From assembly GCA_047518105.1 (NCBI GenBank), contig JAKZRQ010000132.1, positions 1-12,600 of the forward strand: 12,600 bases of DNA, read 5' to 3'. The notes below the pieces were generated by a model, which made no database searches, was not told the DNA's origin, and worked only from the letters and a program-made list of their open reading frames with translations. A program made the position numbers and the translations under genes. The DNA comes from VXYL01 sp047518105. Lineage in GTDB: Bacteria; Pseudomonadota; Gammaproteobacteria; Pseudomonadales; Azotimanducaceae. Of the stretch, positions 1-6,546 are shown piece by piece (positions within the stretch are counted from its first letter, which is position 1; each line of letters starts with the position of its first letter).

Positions 1-1
1 C

Positions 2-157
2 CTCGAAGCAGGCTGCAAGCACGCCATCGGCACCCGTCTCAAGCAGGGCGGCATGCACTGGACGGTCGCCGGCGGCAACTCCATCATCGCCCTGCGCTGC
101 TGCAAGCTCAGCAATCGCTACCCCGATTTCTGGGCGCGACGCTCGGCCACCGGATGA
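2..157 (+). mobile_element. C-terminal end of an ISKra4-like transposase (partial)
   Basis: The open frame entering from the left edge encodes about 51 residues ending at TGA 155-157. It contains the stretch KQGGMHWTVAGGNSIIALRC followed by CKLSNRYPDFW. This GMHW..(G/A)xNxIxALRCC..S.R..DFW pattern is what I know from the C-termini of ISKra4-family transposases, so I read it as the last part of such an enzyme. The rest of the gene and the left end of the element lie outside the window. I could not identify the terminal inverted repeat in the about 145 bases between this stop and the next gene. Whether the element is intact cannot be judged from here. The family assignment rests on recalled motif similarity over a short stretch. 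Confidence 0.7.
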
Positions 158-302
158 ACTCTCTCACAGAATTGTCGTGCGCCCTCCAGTTCGGGTGCCC
201 CTTACCGTCGACCTCAACGGACCGCCCTTGCGACTCGGGTCTGGCGTTTCCCGCGCGACAGAGAGACACTGGAACAGTGCTTTTGCGGATCTTCGAATAC
301 GG

Positions 303-1274
303 ATGAGTCAGCGTGCACCGACCGAGGTTGATCAGCCGACGCACGTCGGTTTCCTGATGGTGCAGGACTACACCATCGTCACATTGACCAGCGCCATTGC
401 GGTGCTTCGCATGGCCAATCGCCTGAGTGAGCGCGAACTCTACCGCTGGTCATGCCTAACGCTTGACGGTACTCCGGTCGCCTCCAGTTCCGGACTGCGC
501 GTGATTCCCGATGGCGAAATCGGCTCGCTCGAAGACGCGCACATCCTATTCGTGTGCGGCGGCTACCATCCAGAGCGCCACCGCAGCCGGAGGCTGCTCG
601 GCACCTTGCGCGGTTTCGCGCAACGCGGCATCGCCTTGGGCGCGATGTGCACCGGCACGCATTTCTTGGCGGCGGCTGGTCTGCTCGACGGATATCGCTG
701 CGCGATTCACTGGGAAAACCTGTCGAGCCTGCGCGAGGAGTTTCCCGAGGTACGGGTGTCTTCCAACCTATTTGTCATCGATCGGAATCGCTACACCTGT
801 TCCGGCGGGATCAGTTCCATCGACCTGATGTTGACCATGGTTGCCAACGCCCACGGACGGCAATTGGCGCGCGACATCTCGGAACAGTTCATCCTGGAAC
901 GGATACGTACCGAAGACGACGCCCAACGCACCCCGCTGCACTATCTGGTCGGGGCCGGGCACCAGCCTGCACTGGTGGACGCCGTGGCGCTGATGGAAGC
1001 CAACATCGAGGAACCGCTCCCCCTCGGAGAACTCGCCGAGTACGTGGGCATCTCGCGGCGGCAACTCGAGCGCCTGTTTCACGATCACCTGGATCGCACG
1101 CCGTCTCGCTACTACCACGATTTGCGTTTGCACCGGGGTCGCCTGCTGCTCTTGCAGACCAGCATGCAGGTTGGGGAGGTCGCCAGCCGATGCGGGTTCT
1201 CATCGGCCGCTCGCTTCGGCAAGGCCTATATCGACAAATACGGCAAGCGACCCAGCGACGAGCGGCGCGCCTGA
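303..1274 (+). CDS. GlxA/GbdR-type AraC-family transcriptional regulator
   Basis: This 323-residue protein has an N-terminal class I glutamine amidotransferase-like (DJ-1/PfpI) sensor domain, about residues 13-185, and a C-terminal AraC helix-turn-helix domain, about 225-323. The sensor carries GAMCTGTHFLAAAGLLDG, with Cys116 at the nucleophile-elbow position, and CAIHWE around His136. The DNA-binding domain shows ISRRQLERLF for the first HTH and VASRCGFSSAARFGKAY for the second. This architecture is that of GlxA-family regulators such as GbdR and CdhR, which sense glycine betaine/dimethylglycine or carnitine. The neighbours, a DmdA-like methyltransferase and a dimethylglycine-dehydrogenase-like enzyme, fit a regulator of methylated-amine catabolism, but the ligand is inferred. 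I chose ATG 303 because the frame extends back to GTG 177 through 42 residues that do not look like the family. The Shine-Dalgarno signal is weak. The gene probably activates the co-directional genes downstream. Confidence 0.88.
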   Translation: MSQRAPTEVDQPTHVGFLMVQDYTIVTLTSAIAVLRMANRLSERELYRWSCLTLDGTPVASSSGLRVIPDGEIGSLEDAHILFVCGGYHPERHRSRRLLGTLRGFAQRGIALGAMCTGTHFLAAAGLLDGYRCAIHWENLSSLREEFPEVRVSSNLFVIDRNRYTCSGGISSIDLMLTMVANAHGRQLARDISEQFILERIRTEDDAQRTPLHYLVGAGHQPALVDAVALMEANIEEPLPLGELAEYVGISRRQLERLFHDHLDRTPSRYYHDLRLHRGRLLLLQTSMQVGEVASRCGFSSAARFGKAYIDKYGKRPSDERRA

Positions 1275-1290
1275 AGGCAGTTTAGCGCGT

Positions 1291-1323
1291 GTCGCATTCC
1301 ACCCATTCGACGTCGCCTAGGCG
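1291..1323. promoter_or_regulatory. Candidate AraC-type operator between regulator and methyltransferase gene
   Basis: Two GTCGC direct repeats start at 1291 and 1312, exactly 21 bases apart (two helical turns). The second runs into a perfect 10-base palindrome, CGCCTAGGCG, at 1314-1323. AraC-family regulators commonly bind direct repeats spaced by about two turns. These lie in the 157-base gap upstream of the first catabolic gene, where an operator for the adjacent regulator would be expected. The half-sites are short in GC-rich DNA, so chance is a real possibility. I saw no convincing -35/-10 pair. Confidence 0.25.
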
Positions 1324-1431
1324 GTATCCACAGGATCGAATTCGGGCGAATCTGCGCGCACTACGCCAACGCTGAAAGCCCGGTCGCAAGAGATGCGGTT
1401 AAACCGCTCCCAATGGAGTGAAGAGACGTCC

Positions 1432-2760
1432 ATGAACAGCAACACGACGTATGGCGATCTGCGCCAGTGTACGAGTGTCGATCAGTCCGACCGGCGGGTG
1501 CCGATCAACCTGCGGCAGTCGGGCCCCACACCGGTCGGACTGCTCATATCCACCCGGGTGCGGAAGTCCCCCTACTGGCACTTGTCGATGCAAGCCGGTT
1601 GCTGGCGGGCGACGATCTACAACCGCGTCTATCACCCGCGTGGCTATGTACGCCCCGAGGACGGCGGCGCCATGGTGGAATACGAGGCGCTGGTCAACCA
1701 CGTCACCCTCTGGAATGTGGCGGTGGAGCGGCAAATCCAGGTCAAGGGCCCGGACGCGGAGGCTTTCGTCAACCACGTCATCACCCGCAATGCGACCCGA
1801 ATCAAGCCGATGCATGCCAAGTACGTGATCCTCTGCAACGAGGACGGCGGCGTGCTGAACGATCCGGTCCTGCTGCGCGTCGCCGAGGACGAGTTCTGGT
1901 TCTCGCTCGCCGACAGCGATATCGAAATGTGGCTGCGCGGGATCAATCACGGTCTGCGCCTGGACGTGTCCATCGCCGAGATCGACGTTGCGCCGGTGCA
2001 GATACAAGGCCCCAAGTCCGAGGCGCTCATGGTGGACCTGTTCGGCGAACAGATCCGCGAGATTCCCTTCTACGGCCTGATGGAAGGCCAAGTGAACGGT
2101 CGCGATGTCATCGTCTCCCAGACCGGGTTCACGGGCGAGAAGGGCTACGAGATCTACCTCAAGGACGCCACCCTCTACGCCGAGGACCTCTGGCACGGCG
2201 TGCTGGAAGCCGGCGAGCGCCACCAACTGATGGTCACTGCACCCGCCCATCACCGCCGGATCGCCGCCGGCATCCTCTCCTGGGGCCAGGATATGGATCA
2301 GGAGACCCTGCCGTTCCAATGCAATTTCGGCTACCAGGTGCCCCGCCGCAAACAGGCGGACTATGTCGGCAAACGCGCGCTCGAAGAAGCGCGTCGCGCC
2401 ATCGAGGCGGGAAGCCCGCCGTTTCGCAACGTACTGGTGGGCATCGTGTTCGGCGGCCGTCCGGTGACCGACTACGCCAACGACTTCTGGTTGCTGGCCG
2501 GCGCAGACGGGGGCGATCCCGTGGGGTACGTCACCTCGCCCTGGTTCTCCCCCGAACTCGAAACCAACATCGCGCTCGCCTACGTGCCGTGGGAAATGCG
2601 CGCCGGCGGCACCCGACTGCGCGTACACCTGCCTGACGAATACGCCGCTCGTCCCGGCGAAGCCGTGGCCGCCGAGGTCGTCGACGTCCCCTTCCGGCCA
2701 TCCGTCAACCCCAATGCGAGGGAGCTGGCCCGGGGCAAAGGCCGGGACAGCGTCGACTGA
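1432..2760 (+). CDS. DmdA-like GcvT-fold tetrahydrofolate-dependent methyltransferase
   Basis: This 442-residue aminomethyltransferase (GcvT) family protein resembles DMSP demethylase DmdA and its uncharacterised relatives more than true glycine-cleavage T protein. Core similarity starts near residue 37 (GLLISTRVRKSPYWH). It continues through TLWNVAVERQIQVKGPDA (about 93-110), NEDGGVLNDPVLLRVAEDEF (about 126-145), SLADSD (about 148-153) and VAPVQIQGPKSEALM (about 166-180). TGFTGEKGYEIYL (about 231-243) is a folate-site region, and a GcvT C-terminal barrel follows. By family knowledge it should move a methyl group from a substrate to THF, giving 5-methyl-THF, which suits the MetF-like gene that follows after two bases. 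The substrate could be DMSP, a betaine or another methylated compound; nothing visible decides it. ATG 1432 is preferred because AAGAG and GGAG lie just upstream. ATG 1393 and GTG 1498 are in-frame alternatives. The first about 36 residues lack a clear counterpart. Confidence 0.82.
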   Translation: MNSNTTYGDLRQCTSVDQSDRRVPINLRQSGPTPVGLLISTRVRKSPYWHLSMQAGCWRATIYNRVYHPRGYVRPEDGGAMVEYEALVNHVTLWNVAVERQIQVKGPDAEAFVNHVITRNATRIKPMHAKYVILCNEDGGVLNDPVLLRVAEDEFWFSLADSDIEMWLRGINHGLRLDVSIAEIDVAPVQIQGPKSEALMVDLFGEQIREIPFYGLMEGQVNGRDVIVSQTGFTGEKGYEIYLKDATLYAEDLWHGVLEAGERHQLMVTAPAHHRRIAAGILSWGQDMDQETLPFQCNFGYQVPRRKQADYVGKRALEEARRAIEAGSPPFRNVLVGIVFGGRPVTDYANDFWLLAGADGGDPVGYVTSPWFSPELETNIALAYVPWEMRAGGTRLRVHLPDEYAARPGEAVAAEVVDVPFRPSVNPNARELARGKGRDSVD

Positions 2761-2762
2761 CC

Positions 2763-3761
2763 GTGGAGGTCTTCGCGAGTGCGCTCGAGACAGGCGTCGA
2801 TGCGGCTACGGTCCATGCCTTGCGGGACCTTGCGCGTCGTGCCTCGGTGGAACTGGCGCCTCGCCAGATCGAATCCTCGGGCTGCCTGTCCGAGCACCTG
2901 CCCAAAGGGACCCGCGTCTACATTCCGTTTGTCCCGGGGGCGCAATGGAACCACACGATCCGGGCGTGCCAATTCGTGCGATCCGAAGGGATGGTGCCCG
3001 TACCGCATCTGCCGGCGCGAAGCCTGTCCGGCGCCAGCGAACTCGGCGACTGGCTGGGAGAACTTGCCGAGGCGCATGTGGCGGAACTCATGCTCGTCGC
3101 GGGTGACCGCAAGACGCCCGCGGGTGCCTACCGGGACACTCTGGACGTTCTCGATTCCGGCAAACTGGCCGATCAGGGTTTCCGCCGTATCGGCGTCACC
3201 GCCTACCCCGAGGGCCACCCGCTGATTGGTGAGGCGACGCTCGATTCCGCGCTTCGGCGCAAGATCGAATACGCGAGCGAGACCGGCACCGACATGTGGT
3301 TGGTCACCCAGTTCGCTTTCGAACCGGGACCGGTGGTCGCCTGGCTCGACAAGCTACGCTCGATGGGCTGTCCGCTTCCCGTTCGCGTCGGCTTGCCGGG
3401 CCCCGCGCGGCTGCGAACGCTGTTGGCATTCGCGGTCCGGTGCGGGGTCGGCGCTTCGGCGAAAATGCTGGCCCGGCGACCGGGCGTCATCCGGCTGGCG
3501 AAGAACTGGACGCCCGACCCGGTGGCGTGGGCGCTCGCCGAACATCTGGCGGATTCGCCCGGCACCGCACTCGCCGGCATCCACCTGTTTACTTTCGGCG
3601 GCCTAGCCAGAACCTCGCGCTGGCTACGAAAGCAACGCGCCCGAAGTCCCGCGGACGCGGACGAACCGGATGCCCACGGCCCGACGGCCGAGGTGGTCGA
3701 GTTGCAGGCCGTCTTGGGAGGACGACCCGAAGCCGGCCATGCGAAGCAGGGCAGGACGTGA
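2763..3761 (+). CDS. MetF-like methylenetetrahydrofolate reductase family protein
   Basis: This 332-residue protein looks like a divergent member of the methylenetetrahydrofolate reductase TIM-barrel family. Visible family landmarks are SVELAPRQIES (about 28-38, at the place of the N-terminal FExxPP segment with its catalytic Glu), PHLPARSLS (81-89), LMLVAGDRK (109-117), GVTAYPEGHPL (144-154), VTQFAFEP (about 171-178) and VRVGLPGP (197-204). MTHFRs interconvert 5-methyl- and 5,10-methylene-THF using FAD. Beside a methyl-THF-generating DmdA-like enzyme, the oxidative direction seems likely. The GTG start at 2763 lies two bases after the previous stop with no separate Shine-Dalgarno, implying translational coupling. 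The C-terminal about 40 residues are charged and low in complexity and look like an unconserved tail. It could be a reductase-like protein with a shifted cofactor or folate preference; sequence alone does not tell. Confidence 0.82.
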   Translation: MEVFASALETGVDAATVHALRDLARRASVELAPRQIESSGCLSEHLPKGTRVYIPFVPGAQWNHTIRACQFVRSEGMVPVPHLPARSLSGASELGDWLGELAEAHVAELMLVAGDRKTPAGAYRDTLDVLDSGKLADQGFRRIGVTAYPEGHPLIGEATLDSALRRKIEYASETGTDMWLVTQFAFEPGPVVAWLDKLRSMGCPLPVRVGLPGPARLRTLLAFAVRCGVGASAKMLARRPGVIRLAKNWTPDPVAWALAEHLADSPGTALAGIHLFTFGGLARTSRWLRKQRARSPADADEPDAHGPTAEVVELQAVLGGRPEAGHAKQGRT

Positions 3762-3786
3762 CCCGCGCGTTGGCCGGCCTTCACTC

Positions 3787-3850
3787 CTCGCCTGCTTCGC
3801 CTCCCTCGCCTGCTTCGCCCCCTCGCCTGCCTCGCCCCCCTCGCCTCGCC
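3787..3850. repeat. Short tandem repeat, 17-18 base unit, about 3.5 copies
   Basis: Units beginning CTCGCCTG(C/T)... start at 3787, 3805, 3822 and 3840, so the spacing is 18, 17 and 18 bases. They consist of CTCGCCTGCTTCGCCYC variants, strongly pyrimidine-rich on the plus strand. They sit in the 263-base gap between the MetF-like gene and fhs. The rest of that gap shows no gene I can support. A weak GCCC...GGGC hairpin with an A-rich loop lies near 3950-3968. The repeat is probably a replication-slippage product; any regulatory role is speculation. Confidence 0.75.
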
Positions 3851-4014
3851 GTTGCCCTTCGCGGTTGCCCAATACCTCGATTGCCCGAGTCATCCGCTCG
3901 ACCAACCCTCGCCCCGGAGACACCGGTGACGGCGAAGGTTCATGCTGCGCGCCCAAAAAATCGTCGGGCAGCACAGGTACGCGGCTGTTTGCGACAATTG
4001 GCCATTGGCCGGGC

Positions 4015-4024
4015 GAGGTGAAGG
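4015..4024 (+). promoter_or_regulatory. Ribosome binding site deciding the GTG start of fhs
   Basis: GAGG at 4015-4018 lies six bases before GTG 4025. This gives a good Shine-Dalgarno spacing and supports that start over internal codons. Confidence 0.6.
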
Positions 4025-5671
4025 GTGACTGATCACGCGGATCAAGCGCTTCGGCCGATCATTCCGCTCGCGGCGGAGCGTCTCGGAATCGATGCGCGTG
4101 CGCTGACGCCCTATGGTCACTTCAAGGCGAAGGTGGTGCTCGACGCCGTCGACTTGCCCGTTGACTCCGCCCCCGGAAAGCTGGTGCTGGTGACCGCCAT
4201 CTCGCCGACCCCGGCGGGCGAAGGCAAAACCACCACCAGCATCGGTCTGAACGACGCGCTGAATCGGCTTGGCGCGAACGCCACGGTCTGCTTGCGCGAG
4301 CCGTCGCTCGGGCCCTGCTTCGGCATGAAGGGCGGCGCTACCGGCGGCGGCCGCTCCCAGGTGGCACCGGCGGCGGACATCAACCTCCACTTCAACGGCG
4401 ATCTGCACGCCGTCTCCGCGGCGAACAATCTGCTCGCCGCCCTGCTGGACAGCCACCTGTACTGGAAGAATCCCCTTGGCATCGATCCGGAAACCATTTC
4501 CTGGCGACGGGCGATCGACCTCAACGACCGGGCGCTGCGCGAAGTCGACCTCACCCTCGGCCGTGGAGCGCACCGGCTCGGCGGCTTCGACATCACGGCC
4601 GCTTCCGAGGTCATGGCCGTGCTCTGCCTGGCCAGCGACCGAACCGACCTGCAACGGCGACTGGGCGACATCGTCGTCGCTCGGCGTGGAGACGGCGCGA
4701 GGGTTACTGCTCGCGATCTAGGCGCCGAGGGCGCCCTGACCGCGTTGCTGACCGACGCCATCGATCCGAACGTGGTGCAAACCCTCGAGGGCAATCCCGC
4801 ATTCATCCACGGCGGCCCGTTCGCCAACATCGCCCACGGCTGCAACTCGGTGATCGCGACCCGCACCGCCCTGGCGCTGTCCGACGTGGTGGTGACCGAA
4901 GCCGGTTTCGGCGCCGATCTCGGCGCGGAGAAATTCCTCGACATCAAGTGCCGCCAGTCCGGATTGAGGCCGGACGCCGCCGTCCTGGTCTGCACCGTGC
5001 GGGCACTCAAGATGCACGGCGGTGTCGCGCAGGCCGCCCTGGCCGAACCGAATCCGTCCGCCGTTCGCGCCGGGGCGCCCAACTTGGCCCGCCACATCGC
5101 CAACCTACAGCAATTCGGCCTTCGGCCAGTGGTCGCGGTCAATCGATTCACGACCGATACGAACGAGGAGATGGCAGCGGTGGAAGCGGTTGCCGAGGAA
5201 TACGGCGCAACGGCCGTTGCCGCCACCCATTGGGCGGACGGCGGGGCCGGTGCGGCGGATCTCGCGCGCGCGGTGCTCGACCGCCTCAAGGACCCTGTTG
5301 AAGTAAAGCTCCTCTACCCGGACGAACAGGGCCTCGCCGAGAAGATCGAGACCGTCGCGCGGCGGATCTACGGCGCAGGGGAGGTTGCCATCGAGCCATC
5401 GGCCGCAGCCGAGATTGCGGCGTTCGAGGCTCTCGGCTACGGCCACCTGCCGGTCTGCATCGCCAAGACGCAATACAGCTTTTCAGCCGATCCCAAGGCG
5501 CTCGGCGCACCCGAGGGCCACGTTCTTCCCGTACGCGAGGTCCGGCTGAGTGCCGGCGCCGGTTTCGTGGTTGCGATTACCGGCGCCATCATGACAATGC
5601 CCGGCCTACCCCGGCGCCCCGCAGCGTTCGATATCGGGATCGACGAGCGGGGACAGGTGGTTGGGCTTTAG
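4025..5671 (+). CDS. fhs: Formate-tetrahydrofolate ligase
   Basis: This 548-residue protein matches formate-THF ligase along its whole length, close to the family norm of about 555-560. It has the start-proximal IxPLAAxRLGI and LxPYGHFKAKV segments, the P-loop TPAGEGKTT at 62-70, REPSLGPCFGMKGGATGGG (about 89-107), AADINLHFNGD just after it, and the C-terminal ITGAIMTMPGLPRRPAA signature. The enzyme joins formate and THF with ATP to give 10-formyl-THF, and is reversible. In a setting that generates oxidised C1-THF from methyl groups, the formate-releasing, ATP-forming direction is a reasonable inference. It follows a 263-base gap with a tandem repeat, so it may have its own promoter. It precedes the oxygenase-like gene by 11 bases. 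No defect is visible in the motifs. Confidence 0.97.
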   Translation: MTDHADQALRPIIPLAAERLGIDARALTPYGHFKAKVVLDAVDLPVDSAPGKLVLVTAISPTPAGEGKTTTSIGLNDALNRLGANATVCLREPSLGPCFGMKGGATGGGRSQVAPAADINLHFNGDLHAVSAANNLLAALLDSHLYWKNPLGIDPETISWRRAIDLNDRALREVDLTLGRGAHRLGGFDITAASEVMAVLCLASDRTDLQRRLGDIVVARRGDGARVTARDLGAEGALTALLTDAIDPNVVQTLEGNPAFIHGGPFANIAHGCNSVIATRTALALSDVVVTEAGFGADLGAEKFLDIKCRQSGLRPDAAVLVCTVRALKMHGGVAQAALAEPNPSAVRAGAPNLARHIANLQQFGLRPVVAVNRFTTDTNEEMAAVEAVAEEYGATAVAATHWADGGAGAADLARAVLDRLKDPVEVKLLYPDEQGLAEKIETVARRIYGAGEVAIEPSAAAEIAAFEALGYGHLPVCIAKTQYSFSADPKALGAPEGHVLPVREVRLSAGAGFVVAITGAIMTMPGLPRRPAAFDIGIDERGQVVGL

Positions 5672-5682
5672 CGGATTTCATC

Positions 5683-6546
5683 ATGAAGGGCCCCCGTTTG
5701 GACACGACACCTGGCTTCGAACACTGGCGACCCGGAACCCGGCCTGAGGTTCTGAGCGAAGCCTTGTTCGAGGGCGCACCGGTGCTCTTCGACGCATTGC
5801 CACCGGTGCGCCAGTTGATCGCCAGGGCCCGATCCATTCTGGAGCAGGTCTTCGAGACGGACGATCCCGAGGGTGCCGAGACTACCCTGTCCGCGCCTCG
5901 ATTTCGCCGGATGGCCATGCAGGCACGCAAGATCGTGGCGGATGACGGAGATGTCGCCCGACACTGGGCAGACACCCTCGCCCTGATCGGCTACGCCCCT
6001 GCGGCCACGTGGTTCGACCGCATTCGACTGCGCGTGGTTCCCTCCCGCGCCGACATCGACCATCCCCGGCTGCAAACGCTGCCGCCGCATCGCGATACCT
6101 GGGGTTCCGGCATCATGGCCCAAGTCAACTGGTGGCTGCCGCTGTATCCCCTCTCCGCCAGCCGAACCATGCTGCTCTGGCCCCGCGCGTACCGCCGTGC
6201 AATTGCGAACGACAGCTCCAATTGGAGCTTCGAAGCGTTCAAGAGCGCCGGTCGGCATAGCGCCGGCCGGGACAGTTACCCGCTTTTTCCAACGGCCCGC
6301 ACCGCGCCTGCCGAACGAGGCCTTCCGGTGCTCATCGAACCGGGTCAGATACTGGGTTTCTCCGCCGCCCACCTGCATGCGGGCACAAGCGACGCCTCTG
6401 GCCGAACCCGGTTCAGCGTCGACAGCCGAACGGTCTGGGATCCCGACCGTCGTGCGGGCCACGGCGCACCGAACATGGATTGCGGAGCACGCACCGAGAT
6501 GTGGCAGTGGTACCGCCCACCAGTCGAGACGGAGGGTTCGCCATGA
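5683..6546 (+). CDS. Fe(II)/2-oxoglutarate dioxygenase-like protein (PhyH-like fold), substrate unknown
   Basis: This 287-residue protein carries the residues of a 2-oxoglutarate/Fe(II) oxygenase. An HxD pair occurs in LPPHRDTWGSG (His136, Asp138). A distal histidine lies in GFSAAHLHAGTS (His230 or His232). An arginine follows in RTRFSVDSRTVW (Arg243, with Arg249 also near), suited to hold 2-oxoglutarate. The stretch NWWLPLYPLSASRTMLLWPRAY (about 149-170) resembles the strand after the HxD motif in phytanoyl-CoA dioxygenase relatives. I do not recognise a characterised homologue. Such enzymes hydroxylate C-H bonds and can demethylate N-methyl groups by releasing formaldehyde. Its stop overlaps the start of the FAD-GcvT gene (ATGA, 6543-6546), so the two are probably translated together and act on the same substrate chain. 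A non-catalytic cupin-like role remains possible. The Shine-Dalgarno before ATG 5683 is weak. Confidence 0.7.
   Translation: MKGPRLDTTPGFEHWRPGTRPEVLSEALFEGAPVLFDALPPVRQLIARARSILEQVFETDDPEGAETTLSAPRFRRMAMQARKIVADDGDVARHWADTLALIGYAPAATWFDRIRLRVVPSRADIDHPRLQTLPPHRDTWGSGIMAQVNWWLPLYPLSASRTMLLWPRAYRRAIANDSSNWSFEAFKSAGRHSAGRDSYPLFPTARTAPAERGLPVLIEPGQILGFSAAHLHAGTSDASGRTRFSVDSRTVWDPDRRAGHGAPNMDCGARTEMWQWYRPPVETEGSP
6531..6542 (+). promoter_or_regulatory. Strong ribosome binding site for the FAD-GcvT gene
   Basis: GGAGGG at 6531-6536 stands six bases before ATG 6543. It lies inside the 3' end of the oxygenase-like gene and fixes the start, even though the frame stays open upstream to ATG 6480. Confidence 0.75.

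Noticed and set aside
177..302. Upstream GTG start adding 42 residues to the GlxA-type regulator
   Set aside because: The extra residues do not resemble family N-termini; homologous sequence begins just after ATG 303.
1399..2628. Long minus-strand open frame (409 codons) opposite the DmdA-like gene
   Set aside because: It is a high-GC shadow: its translation has no recognisable motifs, and the plus-strand frame carries clear GcvT-family signatures.
3787..3850. CRISPR array
   Set aside because: Units of 17-18 bases follow one another without spacers, so it is a simple tandem repeat.
3762..4024. Folate, glycine or SAM-type riboswitch before fhs
   Set aside because: I could not find a conserved aptamer core; only a weak short hairpin and the tandem repeat are seen. 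A covariance-model search would decide.
4117..5289. Long minus-strand open frame (390 codons) opposite fhs
   Set aside because: The plus strand encodes full-length Fhs with all signatures, while the opposite translation is Arg/Ser/Ala-rich and motif-free.
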